This document shows, in pieces, positions 1 to 10,070 of a DNA stretch of 64,000 nucleotides. Below the pieces are notes generated by a model, which was given only the letters and a program-made list of their open reading frames with translations, searched no databases and was not told where the DNA came from. Origin of the DNA: Roseiconus lacunae. Its GTDB lineage: Bacteria; Planctomycetota; Planctomycetia; Pirellulales; Pirellulaceae. Position numbers and translations under genes: made by a program. The stretch is taken from assembly GCF_008312935.1 (NCBI RefSeq), contig NZ_VSZO01000009.1:345613-409612 (forward strand), written 5' to 3'. Within the stretch, counting starts at the first letter, position 1, and every line of letters begins with the position of its first letter.

Positions 1-1
1 G

Positions 2-1084
2 CACGTGCCGCGTTCGATGTACCAGGTCCCGAGCTTGTTCTTCAGTATCTTTGGCGCTCCGGCTTGCGGTAAAAGTTACTTCTTGACGTCGATGTCATGG
101 AAGCTACGCCAGACATTGCCCAAACGCTTCGCGGTCTCGCTGAGCGACGTTGATGCCGAAACCAACTCGCGGATCCATGAATACGAAGAACAGCAGTTCA
201 TGAATCCGGACTTGGATACGCCGGTGGCCCTTGCCAAAACCGAAGAACAGGGCGACATGTATGACACCGTCAACATGGGCGACCACTCGGTCACGTTTCC
301 GCGACCGTTCATGTTCAACCTGCAGCCGTTGTCGAGCCATCCAAGGTACAAACGCAACCGGGAAATCTCGAAACTCGTCTGTCTTTATGACAACGCGGGT
401 GAAAGTTTCTTCCCCGGAGCCGACAAGACGGTCAGTCCAGTCACACGGCACCTCGCGAAATCAAAGTGCCTGTTCTTCTGTTTTGATCCAACGCAAGACA
501 CTCGGTTTCGCCGTGCTTGCGAAGGTAAATCTGAAGATCCCCAGATGGCTTCGCGAACGAGCCGCCTGGCTCGAGAAACGACCATCCGCCAGGACACGAT
601 CTTGCTCGAAGCGATCCAGCGGGTTCGTCGACACGCGGGCTTGCGCGACGACGAACTACATCAACGCCCGTTGATCATCATCGTGACGAAGTGGGACGCT
701 TGGAAAAATTTGCTTCCGGATGTTTCAACCGACGAACCCTATTTGGCGATCGAAGGCTCAAAGCTGTGTTCGCTTGATAGTCAACGCATCAAGTACACGA
801 GCGAACGTGTGGGTGAACTGATGGCAGACATTTGTCCTGAGATCGTCGCCGCGGCCGAAGGTTTCTCGACAAGTCTGACGTTCATTCCCGTCAGTGCCAG
901 CGGTACCCATCCGACACTTGACCCGGCGACAGGGGCGTTGGGGATTCGGCCGCGAGATATGCAACCGTTTTGGGTGGAAATCCCGATGCTGATGGCACTC
1001 CACAACTGGGCGGGCGGATTAGTCGGAGCAACGGCACCGGGGTCTGGGATGGAAGACGGTCGCTGGATGCAAGAAAAGCTATAG
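2..1084 (+). CDS. GTPase-like P-loop protein of a GAP1-type cluster (5' end outside window)
   Basis: The protein carries the GTPase motif series. G1 is GAPACGKS about 20 residues into the visible part, a G3-like DNAGE follows a hydrophobic strand (LVCLYDNAGE), G4 is TKWD, and G5 is PVSAS. The frame is open to the left edge. A GTG at 5 is only the first possible start in view and gives 359 residues. Because the P-loop would then sit very close to the N-terminus, I infer that an upstream part, possibly a zinc-ribbon or linker region, is missing. No transmembrane segment is visible. It lies 52 bases before a GAP1-N-like gene on the same strand, a neighbourhood known for the bacterial GTPase-centred systems that use double-GTPase or TRAFAC-like domains. 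GTP binding is well supported; the cellular role is inferred from context. Confidence 0.75.
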   Translation, partial: HVPRSMYQVPSLFFSIFGAPACGKSYFLTSMSWKLRQTLPKRFAVSLSDVDAETNSRIHEYEEQQFMNPDLDTPVALAKTEEQGDMYDTVNMGDHSVTFPRPFMFNLQPLSSHPRYKRNREISKLVCLYDNAGESFFPGADKTVSPVTRHLAKSKCLFFCFDPTQDTRFRRACEGKSEDPQMASRTSRLARETTIRQDTILLEAIQRVRRHAGLRDDELHQRPLIIIVTKWDAWKNLLPDVSTDEPYLAIEGSKLCSLDSQRIKYTSERVGELMADICPEIVAAAEGFSTSLTFIPVSASGTHPTLDPATGALGIRPRDMQPFWVEIPMLMALHNWAGGLVGATAPGSGMEDGRWMQEKL

Positions 1085-1136
1085 CGCGCCGGGGTCAGGA
1101 AATTCCGGTGTCAAGAATTCACAGCGATCGCAATTG

Positions 1137-3269
1137 ATGAGTACCGAGCTACTTTACACATCCGCTCCACATGGTCTGCGTCACGGCGCCAAAGGTTTCT
1201 GTACGGTGTTATCCACCGCCGGAATGTCGATCAACGTGATCAGCAAGCTAGAATCGATCTCCGGTTACCGCCAGTTTTTTTCTGCGGATCATCCACGCTA
1301 TGCCGAAAACCCAATCGCATACGCCCATCAGATTTTCAGCGTCGGCGGGATCCAGGCGTCGGTCATCTCTCGGATCGGCCCCTACGGGATCGACTACACC
1401 GGACGGCCGAGTAACAAGATCGCTCATCATGTTGTGGTTGAACCGAACGAGATGCCCGCCGCCGGACCGGCGTGGCTGTTAGGGCAGTCGGTGATCCGAT
1501 CGCAATGGCTCGGTCATTGCGAAACGCCTTCCTCCGGACCGGACATCCCGTCCGGCAATCAATCGTCGCGGATTTGCACCCAATGGAGAAACCTAGCCGG
1601 CGATGCGGGCTGGGGAGGAGTCGTTGCCGAAGCGGTGGCTTCGGCTGACCAAACGCCGCTTTGGATCATCTATTCACTCAGCCAGCGTGATCGACTGCTG
1701 GAGCTGATGGACGAATCAATCGCCTTGCTCCCGGTATCACTTCGCTGGCGAGCGACGTTTAATACGTTTGCGGTGAAGGTCCCACCGGATGTGCAATGCA
1801 AAATTCGCTTCGTGCCCGAGGGCACCGAAGAAGCCAAACTTGCGGCATCGGGAAAAAAAGCGATCGACCTGACAAAACCGCCCCGCATTACAACGGCGTC
1901 TCGCTGGGTCGAACTTGCGCGCGGTACCGCCAAACCGGATCCGGTCGCCCCGATTCAGGTCGCACCAACAGAAGAAACCCTTGAGGCACCGGCGGAAATC
2001 GAGACGGCTTGGAGCGACCCCGATGATGGGATGGGATCGCACCAGCCGCCACCAACCCCGGGACCGCCAGAACTCCCGCCGGAAGCGAGCATCGACAAGG
2101 GATCGAAGAAAAACATTTTGATCGCCGTTGGTGTCATCGGATTTTTGGGGCTCGCCCTAACGACATGGTTAGTCGCGACACAATTGTCGGACACCAACGC
2201 AGCCAAGCTGCCGCAACCGATTCCGCCCCCGATGGAGCCGGACGAACCGATCGAGACACCTGCCCCATCAATTATCGCACTCGAAACCGTTCAGCTAGAC
2301 GTTCGCTACGATCAAAAACAAGCGGTGCGATTGATCCTAGCCGGTCTTGAGCCAGCTCGAACCGATGCAGCTCCAACAGAGTTACCGACCGCGATCGAGA
2401 TGCGAGGCGTGGCAAGGCTGCCATCGTCGCGACGAGTGCCCGCCGATGACCAATCAGAGTCAACGGTGAACCCAACGATGTCGGATCCTGACGAAGACTC
2501 CGCAGAACTAAATCGCGTCGTCCCGTCTGCCCCCGACTCCATTGCCGATGATCAAGTGGAAAACGATTCGGCGGACACTATGATTCCGGCCGCCTTTGTT
2601 GCTTGGGGGGCCGATCCGTTTAGTCTTCCCGAAGCCGAATCGTACTTGGTCAATTCCACCAAACTTGTCAACGCACAACGCACGCTAGATGCCCATCCGC
2701 TGCCGACCGTTCCGCCGCAAGTATCATCGATCAAATTTTTCTGGGAACCAAAAACGCGGTACCTGATCGCGGACGCGTCATTAAGTTTGAAATCACCGCC
2801 CGAAAAATTTGCGGACCAAATCGCCGCCTACCAACGTTACGTTCGTTCGTTTTCCGTCTTGATGACCAAAATCGACACGATCCGTAAAGCAAACGCCGAG
2901 TTGCCGAACCGCTTGAAAATGATCGGCGATGACTTTCTGTTTCAAATGAAACAACCGAACGAGACACTGCGGCACCTTTGGCAAGAAATTCCCAGCGGCA
3001 ACCGGTTTCCCGAACGCGTCAACGCCTTTCGTCAACAACTACAAGATCGATTGGACCAGTTGCGAGATCCTTTGACCAAACAACAGCAAGCGGCAACGAT
3101 CTCAATCGTCTCTGTTTGTGGCGAAATCGTTTTGACTTCGAAAGACGCTCGAGAAGCATTTAGTATTTTGAAATCCGGACAGACGATCGACGTTCCTGAG
3201 TTAGTCTTCTTTGATGCGGACCGTGCTGTGATCGATCGCATTCCGCTACGCATACATTTTTCTTGGTGA
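1137..3269 (+). CDS. GAP1-N2-like GTPase-associated membrane protein
   Basis: The protein has 710 residues. Its N-terminal 130 or so residues (LLYTSAPHGLRHGAKGF onward, with a SGYRQFF segment) match my memory of the GTPase-associated protein 1 N-terminal domain type 2, found next to bacterial regulatory GTPases. A proline-rich linker follows. One transmembrane helix lies near residues 324-349 (ILIAVGVIGFLGLALTTWLV), then a low-complexity acidic linker and a C-terminal helical domain from about residue 480. The topology suggests a cytoplasmic GAP1-N head and an exported or periplasmic C-terminal region. I chose the ATG at 1137 over the in-frame TTG at 1134. The gene ends 7 bases before the next, so the two are almost surely cotranscribed. 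The family call is by pattern, not by search. Confidence 0.7.
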   Translation: MSTELLYTSAPHGLRHGAKGFCTVLSTAGMSINVISKLESISGYRQFFSADHPRYAENPIAYAHQIFSVGGIQASVISRIGPYGIDYTGRPSNKIAHHVVVEPNEMPAAGPAWLLGQSVIRSQWLGHCETPSSGPDIPSGNQSSRICTQWRNLAGDAGWGGVVAEAVASADQTPLWIIYSLSQRDRLLELMDESIALLPVSLRWRATFNTFAVKVPPDVQCKIRFVPEGTEEAKLAASGKKAIDLTKPPRITTASRWVELARGTAKPDPVAPIQVAPTEETLEAPAEIETAWSDPDDGMGSHQPPPTPGPPELPPEASIDKGSKKNILIAVGVIGFLGLALTTWLVATQLSDTNAAKLPQPIPPPMEPDEPIETPAPSIIALETVQLDVRYDQKQAVRLILAGLEPARTDAAPTELPTAIEMRGVARLPSSRRVPADDQSESTVNPTMSDPDEDSAELNRVVPSAPDSIADDQVENDSADTMIPAAFVAWGADPFSLPEAESYLVNSTKLVNAQRTLDAHPLPTVPPQVSSIKFFWEPKTRYLIADASLSLKSPPEKFADQIAAYQRYVRSFSVLMTKIDTIRKANAELPNRLKMIGDDFLFQMKQPNETLRHLWQEIPSGNRFPERVNAFRQQLQDRLDQLRDPLTKQQQAATISIVSVCGEIVLTSKDAREAFSILKSGQTIDVPELVFFDADRAVIDRIPLRIHFSW

Positions 3270-3276
3270 CAGAGTC

Positions 3277-6150
3277 ATGCCCACTACCGTTGACAAGATT
3301 CGACGCGCCCTCGAAAAGCGAGACGGAATCGCGGAAGAAGAAATGCGCCCCTTGGCGGACTCTTTCAAAGTCGAAGTTCAGGCGGTCAACCAGCGTCTCG
3401 ATGAAGCGGTGATGCTGCTGCGCAAAGGCCTGCGCAGCGAAGCGATCCAACGGGTCGAGATGACTCCCAACACCCTCGAAAAAGCGGCAGAGCTGGAATT
3501 TCCCGAATGGGACGAGTGGAACGAGATCCTGCAGTTCTTGGCGATCCCGTTACCGCCCAAATTAAACGTCGACTATGTCGCTCAGATCAATGAAGCGATC
3601 ATCGATAGCCTGCCGCTGGAAGCTTTGCTACGGCGGCATCGTCGACTGGCCATCGCAAAAGCTCCGCTATCGGTTCGTCTACGAACCCTCCGCCAAATCG
3701 CCCGCGTCGATCCAGCCAATTCTGTCTGGGGCGACGACGTCGAGACTTGGGAAAAGATCCGGTTACAACAAATCGACTCGGAACTGCGTCAAGCCTTGGA
3801 GCGTGAAGACTCTCGCCAGCTATACCTTCTCAATGAAGAACTAACGTCCGATCAGTGGCGGGTCAAACCATCGAGTCGCCTAATCGAACAAAGCCAGTTC
3901 GCCGCCGAAGCTCATGTTCGACAAAACATGGAACGCGAACTGGGATTAATCGCGCCACAATTGGCGGAGGCTTTTGAAAATCGCGACGAAGCGACCGCGC
4001 GTTCGCTTCGAACCCAGTGGCAAGCGAGTCGCAGCCATTACAGCATCGACGTACCGGCGTCGTTACAAACGCAGGTGATGCCGACGTTGCGTTGGTTGGA
4101 AGATCTTGATCGTCAATCGATGATGGAAAGTGAACGATCGATTGCGGTCGACAGGCTGGAGTCCTGCCTTGATGGAAATCATTCGCCAGAAGAGATCCAA
4201 GATGCCTACGAACAAGCGACTCGCTTTGGCGAACCCGTTCCCGACGCACTGGCCGCGCGAATGCAAACGCTCGCCGACGAACCGGTCAAGCGTGCGAAAA
4301 AGAAATGGACCCTGATCGCCGCCGCGGCAGGCTTGTTGGTCATCGTCGGAGCGGTCACGGCCTACTCATTGATCGCTTCGGCACGTCAAGCCAAACAACG
4401 TGACGATTACGTTCGCCTGATGGAAGGGTTTGTAAGCGAAAACCGATATGACGAAGCGCTTTCGTTCTTCGAATCGGTTCGCGCAAACGCCCCAGAAGTC
4501 ACGTCGCTTCCCAAAATGGTGGCCTTGCATTCGCAAGCCCAAAAGGCGGTCGAATCAGAAACGAAACGCGAGGAGCGATTCGAAACGTTGCTCGTACAAG
4601 CCAACAGTGACGATCCGGCGTTGATCGACGAATCATTGATTCCGCAACTCGAAGAACTTGCCAAAACAGACGGCGAACGGGCGAGAATCGATGATATCCG
4701 GAAACGCAAACAATCCTACATGGATTCCCAAGCCGTCGCCCAGAGCGATGAGATGATCGAAAAGATCGGTGAATATTGGACGACCTTTGGTGAGCTACAG
4801 TCACGCGGGAATACCAACGCCAACCGAACCGCACTCGAACAACTTCGCACGTCGGTGATCCGTTTATCCAATTCCTACCCATTGCGATCCGATGCCGCAA
4901 CGACCAAGCAAGAACAGCTACGCAGTTCATTAACGGCGACGATCGATCAAATGAAACGCACCATGCAAGCCGAACGACAGCTTGCCGACGCACTGGATTC
5001 CTTGTCCGCCGCTCGATCGCTTGAACAGTACGCCGATCGCCTGCGTGAGTTGTCGACCCGGACGGTTGCCGACAGTGACTTTATTGAATTCGATACCGTG
5101 ATCGACGAAGAAGACCACTGGGGAAACGTTGATCGGACCAACGAGTGGCTTGAGCGACTTTCACAGCGACTCGAAAATGGCGTGACCAGTGGCGAAGCGA
5201 CGGAGCTAGTCGAATCGGCTGAATTGTTGCGTAACCGTGTCGCTCCGAATCCGGTGTTTGACGCGATGCCCAAATTCTCGGACTCCATGGAAGAAATTCG
5301 GCGACGAAACGCAATTCTCAGTGAGACGTTTAACGTCTTTCAAAAACACCCGCTTCGTGAACTTGTCACACTTCCCGCCGAAGGCCAAGACTTCCTGATC
5401 ACCAAAACGTACGCCGAAGACAACGCGGACCGGATGAAACGTAGCGGTGGCCTGGGTGTGATGGTCGTCTCCAGTTCGACCGGCACCGTTCGCAACCGTG
5501 GCTTTGACGGACCACTCGACGACATTAAGAACGAACCGATGGCATCGGTCAATTGGTTGATCGCCCAGCAGAACGCACGGGCGATTGACTTCGCATCGTT
5601 GTGGGAACAAACGTTTTTGCGATTGGTTGTCGAAGTGATGACCCAGCGACCCGATCTCGACGCCCGTGTCAAAGAGTGGATGATCTTTCGGTTGCTCGAT
5701 GGTGCCACCCGAGGTAGCGAGCGGCTCGCCGCCGCGATCCCTCAGACGATGGCGATGCTTAACCGAAGGGCCGATACGTTTAACCGCTGGTATGAACCCC
5801 GACCGTTCAATGGCAAGCTTCCCACAGAAGTCGAATCGACGATCCGAGCCGAATTGGGTACGGCGTACCCACGATTTAAGGACCCGCTTAGCGACTATTC
5901 CAAGGTTGCCGCATCGCGTCTGTCATGGATTGGTTTCTTGACCAAAACCGAAGGCAATCAGATCAGCTATCATCTACGCAATGAGTTGCCCGAGGTCGAT
6001 GGCTCAATCTTCGTTGCGGCACCGTCACGAGACAACGCCGTCGAAACCTCGCTCAACAAAATTGGGGAGCTGAATCAGGGACATGTCCAACTGACATCCA
6101 ACCCGGTCGACTTGATCGGCGGACGCCCCCTGTTTTTGTTCCCCAACTAA
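3277..6150 (+). CDS. Large membrane-anchored helical/coiled-coil protein of the GTPase cluster
   Basis: The protein has 957 residues and I do not recognise its family. The first 340 residues are rich in charged amphipathic helices and look like an alpha-solenoid. A single transmembrane helix lies near residues 345-365 (LIAAAAGLLVIVGAVTAYSL), after a KKKW basic stop. A long Glu/Gln/Arg-rich helical or coiled-coil stretch runs from about 370 to 700. The C-terminal 250 residues are more globular and end in a hydrophobic strand (GGRPLFLFPN). The arrangement of cytoplasmic helical head, helix and extracytoplasmic tail mirrors the preceding gene, which it follows by 7 bases. I infer that the two form a membrane complex governed by the upstream GTPase. 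No catalytic motif is visible. Confidence 0.75.
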   Translation: MPTTVDKIRRALEKRDGIAEEEMRPLADSFKVEVQAVNQRLDEAVMLLRKGLRSEAIQRVEMTPNTLEKAAELEFPEWDEWNEILQFLAIPLPPKLNVDYVAQINEAIIDSLPLEALLRRHRRLAIAKAPLSVRLRTLRQIARVDPANSVWGDDVETWEKIRLQQIDSELRQALEREDSRQLYLLNEELTSDQWRVKPSSRLIEQSQFAAEAHVRQNMERELGLIAPQLAEAFENRDEATARSLRTQWQASRSHYSIDVPASLQTQVMPTLRWLEDLDRQSMMESERSIAVDRLESCLDGNHSPEEIQDAYEQATRFGEPVPDALAARMQTLADEPVKRAKKKWTLIAAAAGLLVIVGAVTAYSLIASARQAKQRDDYVRLMEGFVSENRYDEALSFFESVRANAPEVTSLPKMVALHSQAQKAVESETKREERFETLLVQANSDDPALIDESLIPQLEELAKTDGERARIDDIRKRKQSYMDSQAVAQSDEMIEKIGEYWTTFGELQSRGNTNANRTALEQLRTSVIRLSNSYPLRSDAATTKQEQLRSSLTATIDQMKRTMQAERQLADALDSLSAARSLEQYADRLRELSTRTVADSDFIEFDTVIDEEDHWGNVDRTNEWLERLSQRLENGVTSGEATELVESAELLRNRVAPNPVFDAMPKFSDSMEEIRRRNAILSETFNVFQKHPLRELVTLPAEGQDFLITKTYAEDNADRMKRSGGLGVMVVSSSTGTVRNRGFDGPLDDIKNEPMASVNWLIAQQNARAIDFASLWEQTFLRLVVEVMTQRPDLDARVKEWMIFRLLDGATRGSERLAAAIPQTMAMLNRRADTFNRWYEPRPFNGKLPTEVESTIRAELGTAYPRFKDPLSDYSKVAASRLSWIGFLTKTEGNQISYHLRNELPEVDGSIFVAAPSRDNAVETSLNKIGELNQGHVQLTSNPVDLIGGRPLFLFPN

Positions 6151-6208
6151 TCGCTCCCGATGCTCGGCGTTCCAACGCTCGCACGCCTCCTCGCATGAAT
6201 CAACCTGC

Positions 6209-7120
6209 ATGACTCCGATTGAACGCGTCTACATTCGATTTCGAGGCCGTACGATCGGTCCGCTCGCTCCGGACAAAGTCAAAGAGATGGTCCGCCGCGG
6301 ACAGGTGACGCGCATGCACGAACTTTCCGCCGACGGACTCAGCTGGACGAAAGCGGAAGAGTTCGGCAATTTTTTCCCGCGTGCGGCCCCCGCAGGTTCT
6401 ACCGCAGGGGACATGGCGGCAGACGGATCTGTCGTGCCTCCGGGGGAATCTGGTGGCGCCATCGCACCGAATGAAAATGCCACCGCCCAGTGGTATGCCC
6501 ACGTGCAAGGTGAAAAACAAGGCCCTGTGTCGCTCGATCAAATGCGGCTTTATGCCGAAGCCAAAGTCCTTAAGAAGGATTCATTGGTTTGGAAAAACGG
6601 CATGGAAACGTGGAAGGCTGCTTCCGAAGTCCTGCCGGAGCTGTTCGGTGGGAAAGCGCCCGCCGGTGGATCGGCCGCCGTCTCAAGCCCTCCGTCGGAC
6701 GATTCGGACACCTCCGGACCGACCGGCACCGCCCTGTCGAAAGAAATCGCAGAAAACCATGGCTGGATCCTCGCCCTGGGGATCAGTCTACTGATCGGCT
6801 GTGCCGTGTTCTTTGTCGTCCAGATTTTGAAACTGAACGAAGGCGGTCAGAAACTACGCTCGGATTACCTCTCCGCCTCTCTATTCATTGTCACCGCGGG
6901 TGCCGGCAGCGCGGTCGGAATCTTGGCGATCCAAGTCTCGATGAAAATGAAAGCTGCGGCAGAATCTGGATCTCCCATTGCCACGATCGTGGGAGCGAAA
7001 TCGCTCAGCCAATTCTGGATGGTCGGCGCGATCGCTAGCATCGTTTGGGTCGCTTTCGTACTCCTGATGCTCATCGCGGCGATCACCATGAGCTTGCCCC
7101 TGACCAAAGTTCTCGGATAG
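6209..7120 (+). CDS. Double GYF_2-domain membrane protein
   Basis: The protein has 303 residues. Two GYF_2-type modules are visible. The first, around residues 5-52, has IGPLAPDKVKEMV and ends with a LSWTKAEEF segment. The second, around residues 92-150, begins QWYAHVQGEKQGPVS and ends METWKAASEV. Both have the family pattern of an aromatic, GP, a charged helix and a late tryptophan. Three hydrophobic helices follow near residues 189-211, 224-246 and 268-295. GYF_2 domains are protein-interaction modules that often sit at the N-terminus of bacterial membrane proteins. The gene follows the previous one by 58 bases and probably belongs to the same transcript, so it may be the adaptor or membrane platform of the GTPase complex. 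The substrate is unknown. Confidence 0.78.
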   Translation: MTPIERVYIRFRGRTIGPLAPDKVKEMVRRGQVTRMHELSADGLSWTKAEEFGNFFPRAAPAGSTAGDMAADGSVVPPGESGGAIAPNENATAQWYAHVQGEKQGPVSLDQMRLYAEAKVLKKDSLVWKNGMETWKAASEVLPELFGGKAPAGGSAAVSSPPSDDSDTSGPTGTALSKEIAENHGWILALGISLLIGCAVFFVVQILKLNEGGQKLRSDYLSASLFIVTAGAGSAVGILAIQVSMKMKAAAESGSPIATIVGAKSLSQFWMVGAIASIVWVAFVLLMLIAAITMSLPLTKVLG

Positions 7121-7361
7121 CGTTTTGTCAACTTCCGAAATCAGGACGAGCCGACTGGTGTTCGTTACGATTTCGATTGGACAAACCGAAACTTTCGCCG
7201 AGTGTCCGCTACCTTGAATTCTGATGGTAGCGTCGCGGCAATCGCCTCGCCGACTTTCATCTTTCTGAATTCTTTTAAAAAAATCGCACGGATCTTGGCG
7301 TTCGATGTCACTAACCATCAGACACCCCTCTTGCAAACAGCTCGCCCAAATGTGAACTGAA

Positions 7362-10070
7362 ATGAGACTCACGCTACGCACCCTCCTGGCCTACCTCGAC
7401 GACACGCTTGAACCACAAGACCGTGAAGTCTTGCGTGATAAACTCGAACGCAGCGGCCAGGCAACTCAGTTGGTCAAAGCGATAAAGATCTGTATTACTA
7501 ACCCAAGTCTTTCCGCGCCGGCTCCCGATTCGGTTCACCCGATCGAAGACGCCAACATGATGAGCGACTACCTCGATAGCACGCTCTCGCCGGAACAGGT
7601 GGCCGAACTCGAAAAAGCTTGCTTGGATTCACTTCCCAGTCTTGGCGAGGCGGGGGCCTGCCATCAGATTTTGACGATGGTGCTCGGTCGCCCAGCCAAA
7701 GCGTCTGACGAGCTGAAAAATCGCATTTTTTCGATGGTCGACGTAAGTGGCAACATCACTCCCAGTGAAGGTCGTCTATTTGCCGATGGCGAGTCATCTT
7801 CCGCAGCGATCGCCGGTGAAATCGGCCCGCGTTACTCCGGGGTCGATCTCCCTGGCCCGGCGACACCGTCTCAGCCGGCTGGCCTAGAAAGCCCTGCGGT
7901 GACCGGCGCGACATCAGTATCGGAAGACATCGCCGCCCCAAACGAACTTGGCTCGCTTGATTCGGCTGCCCTCGAATCTTTGCCGCCAAGCGCAGAAACT
8001 GACTTGTCGAGTATCGACGTCTCGCCGGATGCCTTGACGAACATCCCGGCTAATCTGCCAGAACAAGCGACACAACTGCCCGGTGAAGTTCAACCGGTTG
8101 GTGTCGGCGATAGCGGTGTCTTTCAAGCGGCAACGAAGCTACGCGAACAATCCATCCAATTCGCCCAAGCCGGGAATTTCATGGACGATGGAAGCCCGAT
8201 GGCCGGAGACCGCCCGCTGCGTGAACTCGAACGATCGGACTTCTATGAAGGAGACGTCCGGCCGTCTCGGATTACGCCTTGGTTGGTGTCTTTAGCATTG
8301 GTTGGCGTACTGCTTTTTGCGATCAGTCAGGTGTTCGCACCACTCGTTGGGCCGCAAGCTTCCAAAACAAGTGATGACGAAAACATGTCGGACGTCATCA
8401 GTGCCGATACCGATGCCCCCAAGTCCGTTTCGCCGACCACAGAAACAGAGACCGATCCAGCCGAATCGCCTTCGATTCCGTCGCCGACAGACCAAGCGCC
8501 TCCGGTTCCGGTTGATCGCGATGTCGACGAATCAGTACCTCCGGTTCCTTCATCGTTGGCCGAAGCTCCATCAAGCGATGAATCGCCTTCGCCGGTGGAA
8601 ACCGAGACGATGGCAGACGCGCCTCCGGTACCGCCTTCTGATGTTCCCCCAGTTCCGGCAGGCGATTCACCTGATCCAAATGCACCGCCGATTCCGATCC
8701 CGAGCCAGACTCCGGATGTGATCGCCGCGGAAACTCCTGATGCATCGGTGGCAATGGCGGATGTCCGATCACCGACAGACGCCGCCTCGCCGGCAATGGA
8801 AACACCAGTCCCCGATCCGACGACGGTGGCACCTGATGCCACTGAAGATCCGGCCGATGCCCCTAAGATTCCGATCGCGACACTGAAATCCGATAACGCT
8901 TTGGTTGGCGTATTGTTTAAAAATGACTGGGTGCTATTGCCGCCTGACGCAACGATCAGCACAGGACAGACGATTGTCTGCGGCCCAGAATATCGAGCGG
9001 CCTTTCAGATCGGCGAAACCGAAGGTCGAAACTTGACGATGGTCGGCCCATCTGAAGTCACTTGGAAAAACAAAGCTCCCCTGACAATCGAAGCTCGATT
9101 CGGAAAAGGGCTGATCGAGTTGGGTTTGGCCGGTGACAGCGTTGTCTTGCAAGTCGGCGGAATCGCGTTGGTAGCGACCGCGGAATCAGGCCCGGTCACC
9201 TTCGGATACGAGATCATCCACCGGCGGCCGATCGGTCTGGATCCCTTAATTTCGACGAACCATCAAACAGCTTTGCAACTGGTCGGCTTGTCTGGAGACG
9301 TATCCGTGACCGGTCAAGCGGCGGTCGACACGGCCGACGGTGCGACAGGAGGTGACTGTATCGTTCCCGGAGCGTTCGTACTCTCGGAAGAAAACGCCGT
9401 GACATTGACGTTGTGCGATGAAAGCACTGCCGAACCGAAACCAGAGGTAGTGGAAGCCATGCCAACTTGGGTCGATGCCGAAGTTGACACCGGGTCGCTC
9501 GAAGCACAAGCGGCTTCGGATCTCTTGGAACTTGTCCGAGGAGAGAACTCCGATTCTTTGTTACTGTCGCTTCGCGTCGCACTGGGATTTCGCCGCAACG
9601 AAGTCGCCGCCTTAGCGGGCAAGACGATGCTCGCCTTTGGTGACGCGACCGCATTTTTTGGTGTCGATGGTTTGTTCAGCGTCGGTAAACAACGTCTCTA
9701 TTGGTCATCGCATCTCGATGCGGTTCGTGATGTAATCGCGCGAGGCGCAGAAGACGCGGCCGCCGTTCGAACCTCGATCGCGGGACAGAACGAAGCGATT
9801 GACAACGCGGACGGTGACACGATCTTCCGGTTGCTCGTCGGGTATTCGCAAGATCAGTTGAAAACCGGTGGGGATGCGGAGTTGGTCAATGATTTGGAAT
9901 CGGCGTCGGTTCCCGTACGGGTGCTCGCATCGGAGAACCTTCGCGACATCAGTGGAACAACGCTGTTCTTCCGCCCGGAAGAAATTGTTCAATCCAGACG
10001 CGACGAAGTCATCAAGAAATGGAAAGTGCGTCTGAAAAAGGAATCGATTCGATACCCGGAAACCGAATGA
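7362..10070 (+). CDS. Anti-sigma/FecR-like membrane protein with proline-rich periplasmic linker
   Basis: The protein has 902 residues. The N-terminus (TLLAYLDDTLEPQDREVLRD, echoed at about residues 60-90 by a second YLDSTLSPEQ segment) resembles the helical head of planctomycete anti-sigma-like proteins, without the zinc-binding His-Cys pattern. A transmembrane helix lies near residues 305-328. A long Pro/Val/Ser/Asp-rich linker runs to about 500. A domain around 505-640 resembles FecR-type modules (LLPPDATISTGQTIVCGP), and a C-terminal helical domain follows. No sigma factor gene is adjacent; the nearest is at 11403. The gene ends in an ATGA overlap with the next, so the two are translationally coupled. 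Whether it belongs to the upstream GTPase cluster is unclear, since 241 bases separate them. Confidence 0.65.
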   Translation: MRLTLRTLLAYLDDTLEPQDREVLRDKLERSGQATQLVKAIKICITNPSLSAPAPDSVHPIEDANMMSDYLDSTLSPEQVAELEKACLDSLPSLGEAGACHQILTMVLGRPAKASDELKNRIFSMVDVSGNITPSEGRLFADGESSSAAIAGEIGPRYSGVDLPGPATPSQPAGLESPAVTGATSVSEDIAAPNELGSLDSAALESLPPSAETDLSSIDVSPDALTNIPANLPEQATQLPGEVQPVGVGDSGVFQAATKLREQSIQFAQAGNFMDDGSPMAGDRPLRELERSDFYEGDVRPSRITPWLVSLALVGVLLFAISQVFAPLVGPQASKTSDDENMSDVISADTDAPKSVSPTTETETDPAESPSIPSPTDQAPPVPVDRDVDESVPPVPSSLAEAPSSDESPSPVETETMADAPPVPPSDVPPVPAGDSPDPNAPPIPIPSQTPDVIAAETPDASVAMADVRSPTDAASPAMETPVPDPTTVAPDATEDPADAPKIPIATLKSDNALVGVLFKNDWVLLPPDATISTGQTIVCGPEYRAAFQIGETEGRNLTMVGPSEVTWKNKAPLTIEARFGKGLIELGLAGDSVVLQVGGIALVATAESGPVTFGYEIIHRRPIGLDPLISTNHQTALQLVGLSGDVSVTGQAAVDTADGATGGDCIVPGAFVLSEENAVTLTLCDESTAEPKPEVVEAMPTWVDAEVDTGSLEAQAASDLLELVRGENSDSLLLSLRVALGFRRNEVAALAGKTMLAFGDATAFFGVDGLFSVGKQRLYWSSHLDAVRDVIARGAEDAAAVRTSIAGQNEAIDNADGDTIFRLLVGYSQDQLKTGGDAELVNDLESASVPVRVLASENLRDISGTTLFFRPEEIVQSRRDEVIKKWKVRLKKESIRYPETE

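Noticed and set aside
8327..8962. 211-codon Gly/Ser/Thr-rich frame on the minus strand
   Set aside because: It mirrors the proline-rich linker of the 902-residue protein; repetitive composition is explained by that linker.
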